A stretch of 64,000 nt of DNA, taken from the NCBI GenBank assembly GCA_034044135.1, contig CP139021.1, positions 4,541,635-4,605,634 of the forward strand, given 5' to 3'. Positions 60,916 through 64,000 of the stretch are shown piece after piece (within the stretch, counting starts at the first letter, position 1; each line of letters opens with the position of its first letter). Source of the DNA: Flammeovirgaceae bacterium SG7u.111 (lineage in GTDB: Bacteria > Bacteroidota > Bacteroidia > Cytophagales > Flammeovirgaceae). The translations under genes and the position numbers were made by a program. The notes under the pieces are model-generated. The model was not told the origin of the DNA. It made no database searches and saw only the letters and a list, made by a program, of their open reading frames with translations.

Positions 60916-63527
60916 AGCAAGTAATAGAAAACTACTGGAAAATCAGGCTTTTCCGTAACCTGCTCCGCCTTTTCTGCCATCCCGACCTACTCGAAGAAAT
61001 AGAAGGCGACTTGGAAGAGGCATTTCAAAAAGACAGCCAACATCTGGGAGTTAAGAAAGCGACTTGGAATTATATCCTGACTGTGCTCACCTCCTTTCGC
61101 CCATATATGTTCCTCCAAAGAAATTATATACCTAATAGCTATAAAACTATGTTCAACTCAACAAGTATCTTGAGCACCATTCGGGTGTTGAAAAAACAAA
61201 AAACATTTACTTTCCTCCATGTTACGGGGCTTACTATCGGCATAGCCTGTGCCCTATTGGTGGGCATTTATGTTTCATATGAGCTTTCGTACAGTACTTC
61301 TTTTTCTGAAACAGATAATATTTACCGCTTAAACCTTGACGAGGATAACACGAAAATAGCTATTTCCCCTAACATCGTTGGCCCACTTGCAAAAAGAGAA
61401 TTACCTGCTACTGAGTCTTTTTGCCGAATGTATGTGTGGGACAAGACGTCTTTTACCATTGACGGAAAGAGCTGGGTAGAGCCCACCTATTGCGTGGACT
61501 CTAGTTTCCTTGAAATGTTTTCGTGGGAAACCTTGGCTGGCAACCCGGATAAAATGTTGAAAGCCCCTAAAACATTAGTACTCACCGAATCCACTGCAGA
61601 AAAATACTTTAGAGATCTTAGCCCTACCGATGTAGTTGGACAAACATTGATGGTCGATGGAAAAACCCCTTACCTCATTGAAGGGGTGATAAAAGACCCA
61701 CCTGCCAACTCAGATTTTTCATTTACTATGTTGAGTCCATTTTACGACCTCACTTGGGCACAAGAGGAGACATGGGGCAATGCTAACTACCAAACATTCG
61801 TCAAGTTGATAGAAGGAGTTTCCCCAGAAAAATATTATGCTGATTTGACAAATCTTGCCGATGGAAAACAACAAGATAAGGTCAAAGAATTCCGTCGGAT
61901 GCCTTACTTGCAACCTTTTCAAGACATCCACCTTTCGAGTGGAATTGACTATGATTTTGACACAAAAACTGATAGCCAATATTTGTATACTTTTGCAGGG
62001 ATTGCATTGCTCATCTTAGTGATCGCCTGCATCAATTACATCAATCTATCCACGGCTAGGGCTACCGAAAGAGCCAGAGAAGTAGGCGTTAGAAAAGTAT
62101 TGGGTGCGCACAAAAGCCAGTTGTTTTTCCAGTTTTTCTCCGAAGCATTGTTGATCGTGCTCTTTAGCTTTGCACTTGCCATATTCCTCGTTTGGAACTT
62201 GCTCCCTTCGCTCAATAGCCTCATTGACAAACAGCTTAGTTTTCCTGCATTTTTCAACCTAGAAAATTCTCTTTGGATTGCGGGTGGACTTTTGGGCATT
62301 TCCTTACTTTCGGGAGCATACCCATCGCTATTACTGACTTCCTTTCGCCCTCTCGTAATCATGAAAAAGAATTACAAGGCTTCCAAATCGGGGGTGATCC
62401 TTCGGAAATCATTGGTAACGGTGCAGTTTGCCGCCTCGGTGTTCTTGTTACTCGCCACGTTCACGGTGGGAAGGCAATTGGCGTACATCCAAGAGAAAAA
62501 CTTGGGTTTCGATAAGCAAGTATTCAGCCACTATTACCAATCTTCTACAATGGGTAGCCGCGATGCATTCAGAAATCAACTCAGCAATATTTCTGGGGTA
62601 AACAAGGTCTCTTTCGCTTCAAATACTCCCGAAAGTATTTCTTCGGTGTGGGATATGAGAACTGGGTCCACTGATGACGACTGGGCGCCAGTGTATTTAG
62701 CACGGATCGATGAATATTATTTGGAAACTTGTAAAGTAAAGTTATTGGAGGGCAGAAATTTCACGAAATCTAGTAGTATATTCCGAGATGATGACGATGA
62801 AGGACTTACGGAGTATATCATTAACCGTCCCGCCATGGAAAAACTGGGCTATACTCTCGAAAACGTTCTGGGACAAACGATAGCAGTTTCCGAAGAACGG
62901 GGAACTGTTATTGGTGTGGTGTCTGACTTCCATTTTGCGAATCTGAAAAAGGAAATAGAACCTTTGATATTTGCTTACAACCCTGAGGATACATGGCGAG
63001 TACTGGTGAGCATGAATGAAAACCAAGCGGCCGAAATCCTACCAAAAATAGAAGAGGTTTTTGCAGAACTTGCCCCCAACTATCCTTTCGACTACAGCTT
63101 TTTGAGCGACTCGTTTGAAAAACGGTACAGGCTTGAAAGCCAACTTGGCACTATCAGCAGCATACTTTCGGGAATAGCCATTATTGTTGCCTGCCTCGGG
63201 CTCATCGGCTTAACGTCTTTCACCACCCATCAGCGTTCGAAGGAAGTCAGTATTAGGAAAGTGCTTGGGGCTTCTATTCCAGATATTATTGTACTGCTTT
63301 CCCGTGAGCTTTTCTGGTTGTTGGTCGTTTCCATCGTGCTCGCCATACCGCTGGCATGGATGTACATGGATAATTGGCTCAATGAATACGCCTTCCATAT
63401 AGAGCTTTCTTGGTGGATGGCTCTGCTGCCAGTAACTATGATTGTGCTGTTCACCTTTTCTACCGTGGGCTACATGCTCCTGAGGTCAGCAAACCAGAAC
63501 CCAGCGAATAATTTAAGGTCGGAGTAA
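60912..63527 (+). CDS. FtsX/MacB-type ABC transporter permease with N-terminal prefix domain
   Basis: An 871-aa permease. The first 75 residues (LLRLFCHPDLLEEIEGDLEEAF) match the PadR-linked permease prefix. Two copies of the MacB layout follow: TM1 near residue 105 (FTFLHVTGLTIGIACALLVG), a periplasmic domain, then TM2-4 with an FtsX block (ARATERAREVGVRKVLGAHKSQLFFQFFSEALL), a second periplasmic domain and the final three TM helices (HQRSKEVSIRKVLGASIPDI, then LLSRELFWLLVV). Its ATPase partner is not adjacent. The substrate is unknown; many such permeases act in lipoprotein or peptide handling. Confidence 0.94.
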   Translation: MKQVIENYWKIRLFRNLLRLFCHPDLLEEIEGDLEEAFQKDSQHLGVKKATWNYILTVLTSFRPYMFLQRNYIPNSYKTMFNSTSILSTIRVLKKQKTFTFLHVTGLTIGIACALLVGIYVSYELSYSTSFSETDNIYRLNLDEDNTKIAISPNIVGPLAKRELPATESFCRMYVWDKTSFTIDGKSWVEPTYCVDSSFLEMFSWETLAGNPDKMLKAPKTLVLTESTAEKYFRDLSPTDVVGQTLMVDGKTPYLIEGVIKDPPANSDFSFTMLSPFYDLTWAQEETWGNANYQTFVKLIEGVSPEKYYADLTNLADGKQQDKVKEFRRMPYLQPFQDIHLSSGIDYDFDTKTDSQYLYTFAGIALLILVIACINYINLSTARATERAREVGVRKVLGAHKSQLFFQFFSEALLIVLFSFALAIFLVWNLLPSLNSLIDKQLSFPAFFNLENSLWIAGGLLGISLLSGAYPSLLLTSFRPLVIMKKNYKASKSGVILRKSLVTVQFAASVFLLLATFTVGRQLAYIQEKNLGFDKQVFSHYYQSSTMGSRDAFRNQLSNISGVNKVSFASNTPESISSVWDMRTGSTDDDWAPVYLARIDEYYLETCKVKLLEGRNFTKSSSIFRDDDDEGLTEYIINRPAMEKLGYTLENVLGQTIAVSEERGTVIGVVSDFHFANLKKEIEPLIFAYNPEDTWRVLVSMNENQAAEILPKIEEVFAELAPNYPFDYSFLSDSFEKRYRLESQLGTISSILSGIAIIVACLGLIGLTSFTTHQRSKEVSIRKVLGASIPDIIVLLSRELFWLLVVSIVLAIPLAWMYMDNWLNEYAFHIELSWWMALLPVTMIVLFTFSTVGYMLLRSANQNPANNLRSE

Positions 63528-63547
63528 AACTCCTAAGTGCGGAATAA

Positions 63548-64000
63548 TTAAAGTATTTTCTCTTTTTTGAGACGAATTAGAATTGGTTTGTTATTTCGAA
63601 TCAATTCTAATTCAATATACTCGGAATTTGGGACTCGGAATCCCTCTATAAACCCACAATAGCTGGAGAAGTTATATTCCTTGCCATTAACCTTACCGAT
63701 GGCATCTCCTGCCTTTATTCCTTTTGTAAAAGCTGTACTTGGCTCATAAACATAGCCTATCACTACTTTTCTGTCTTTATAATCGAAACTAAAACCATAA
63801 GAATAAATCGCATGATCTTGATCTCTAAAATTGGCAATTGCTTCGAAATACATCGCATTCTCTGAAAGGTCAAACAAGACTTTATATCTTTCAAAAATTT
63901 TACTGCCTAACAAATTACTAGATGCATTTTGCCTAGACTCCGCTACAACATTGTTTAATACCAAACCATTTACATCTACATTGTTCACCTTTATCAATTT
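63548..64000 (-). CDS. Aspartyl-protease/PDZ-like protein, C-terminal part (5' end beyond window)
   Basis: The frame is open to the window edge, so only the last 151 codons are visible. The N-terminal part (SNLLGSKIFERYKVLFDLSENAMYFEA) resembles the second half of a bacterial retropepsin-like aspartyl protease, where a G-D/S-x-hinge is usual. The rest is PDZ-like (IGYVYEPSTAFTKGIKAGDAIGKVNGK). Such aspartyl protease-PDZ proteins are common in Bacteroidota. Catalytic Asp lies outside the window. It converges with the ABC permease gene. Confidence 0.75.
   Translation of the reverse strand, partial: KLIKVNNVDVNGLVLNNVVAESRQNASSNLLGSKIFERYKVLFDLSENAMYFEAIANFRDQDHAIYSYGFSFDYKDRKVVIGYVYEPSTAFTKGIKAGDAIGKVNGKEYNFSSYCGFIEGFRVPNSEYIELELIRNNKPILIRLKKEKIL

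Overview
The window looks like the chromosome of a free-living, probably marine, member of the Bacteroidota (Cytophagales-like). The basis is indirect: a TonB-dependent barrel of the OMP_b-brl_3 type, LytS/LytTR pairs, PadR-linked ABC permeases, DUF2911 and DUF922-type exported proteins, a sulfatase and a GH16 glycanase, TAnnTTTG-like promoter elements and a general lack of strong Shine-Dalgarno sequences. No rRNA, tRNA or CRISPR array was found.

Left flank (1-33.5 kb): the 3' part of a tail-specific protease, a RecQ helicase, two small exported acidic paralogues, a complete tripartite RND efflux operon (4466-10188), a run of small accessory genes (10.5-13.0 kb), a divergent pair made of an exported D-amino-acid-oxidase-like flavoprotein and an exported RidA-like protein, a serine hydrolase in a cassette-like setting (15.3-16.5 kb), an unknown gene beside a degenerate 21-bp tandem array (17.8-18.1 kb), a cation diffusion facilitator, a sulfatase with HEAT-like repeats, a leucine-rich-repeat lipoprotein, a Crp/Fnr regulator, aspartate kinase, two rhodanese proteins, an ABC ATPase with its membrane fusion protein, and mnmE.

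Integrated element (33499-48560, about 15 kb): an AT-rich island sits at the 3' end of mnmE. It is bounded by direct repeats that both encode the MnmE terminus F-C-I-G-K-stop, the same target used by SGI1-type islands in Proteobacteria. Just inside each end lies a copy of a 19-bp repeat (TTTGTACC twice), a good candidate for integrase arm sites. The left part carries the mobility and replication genes: an HTH protein, a tyrosine recombinase, an excisionase-like protein, a P4/D5-type helicase and a primase-like zinc protein. The right part carries cargo: a PD-(D/E)XK nuclease-like protein, a protein with a central hydrophobic segment, a large membrane/coiled-coil protein with a C-terminal Cys cluster, and a membrane-anchored pentapeptide-repeat protein. 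No relaxase, conjugation or capsid gene is visible, so it most resembles a P4-like satellite or mobilizable island. The cargo is the best candidate here for an undescribed, perhaps defensive, system.

Right flank (48.6-64 kb): a GH16 glycanase that was probably next to mnmE before integration, a sensor kinase, a LytS/LytTR operon divergent from a TonB-dependent receptor, an MDR oxidoreductase, DUF2911 and VOC proteins, an AraC regulator, a lipase-like hydrolase, a PadR/ABC-permease operon preceded by two copies of a palindromic operator-like site, and the edge of an aspartyl-protease/PDZ gene.
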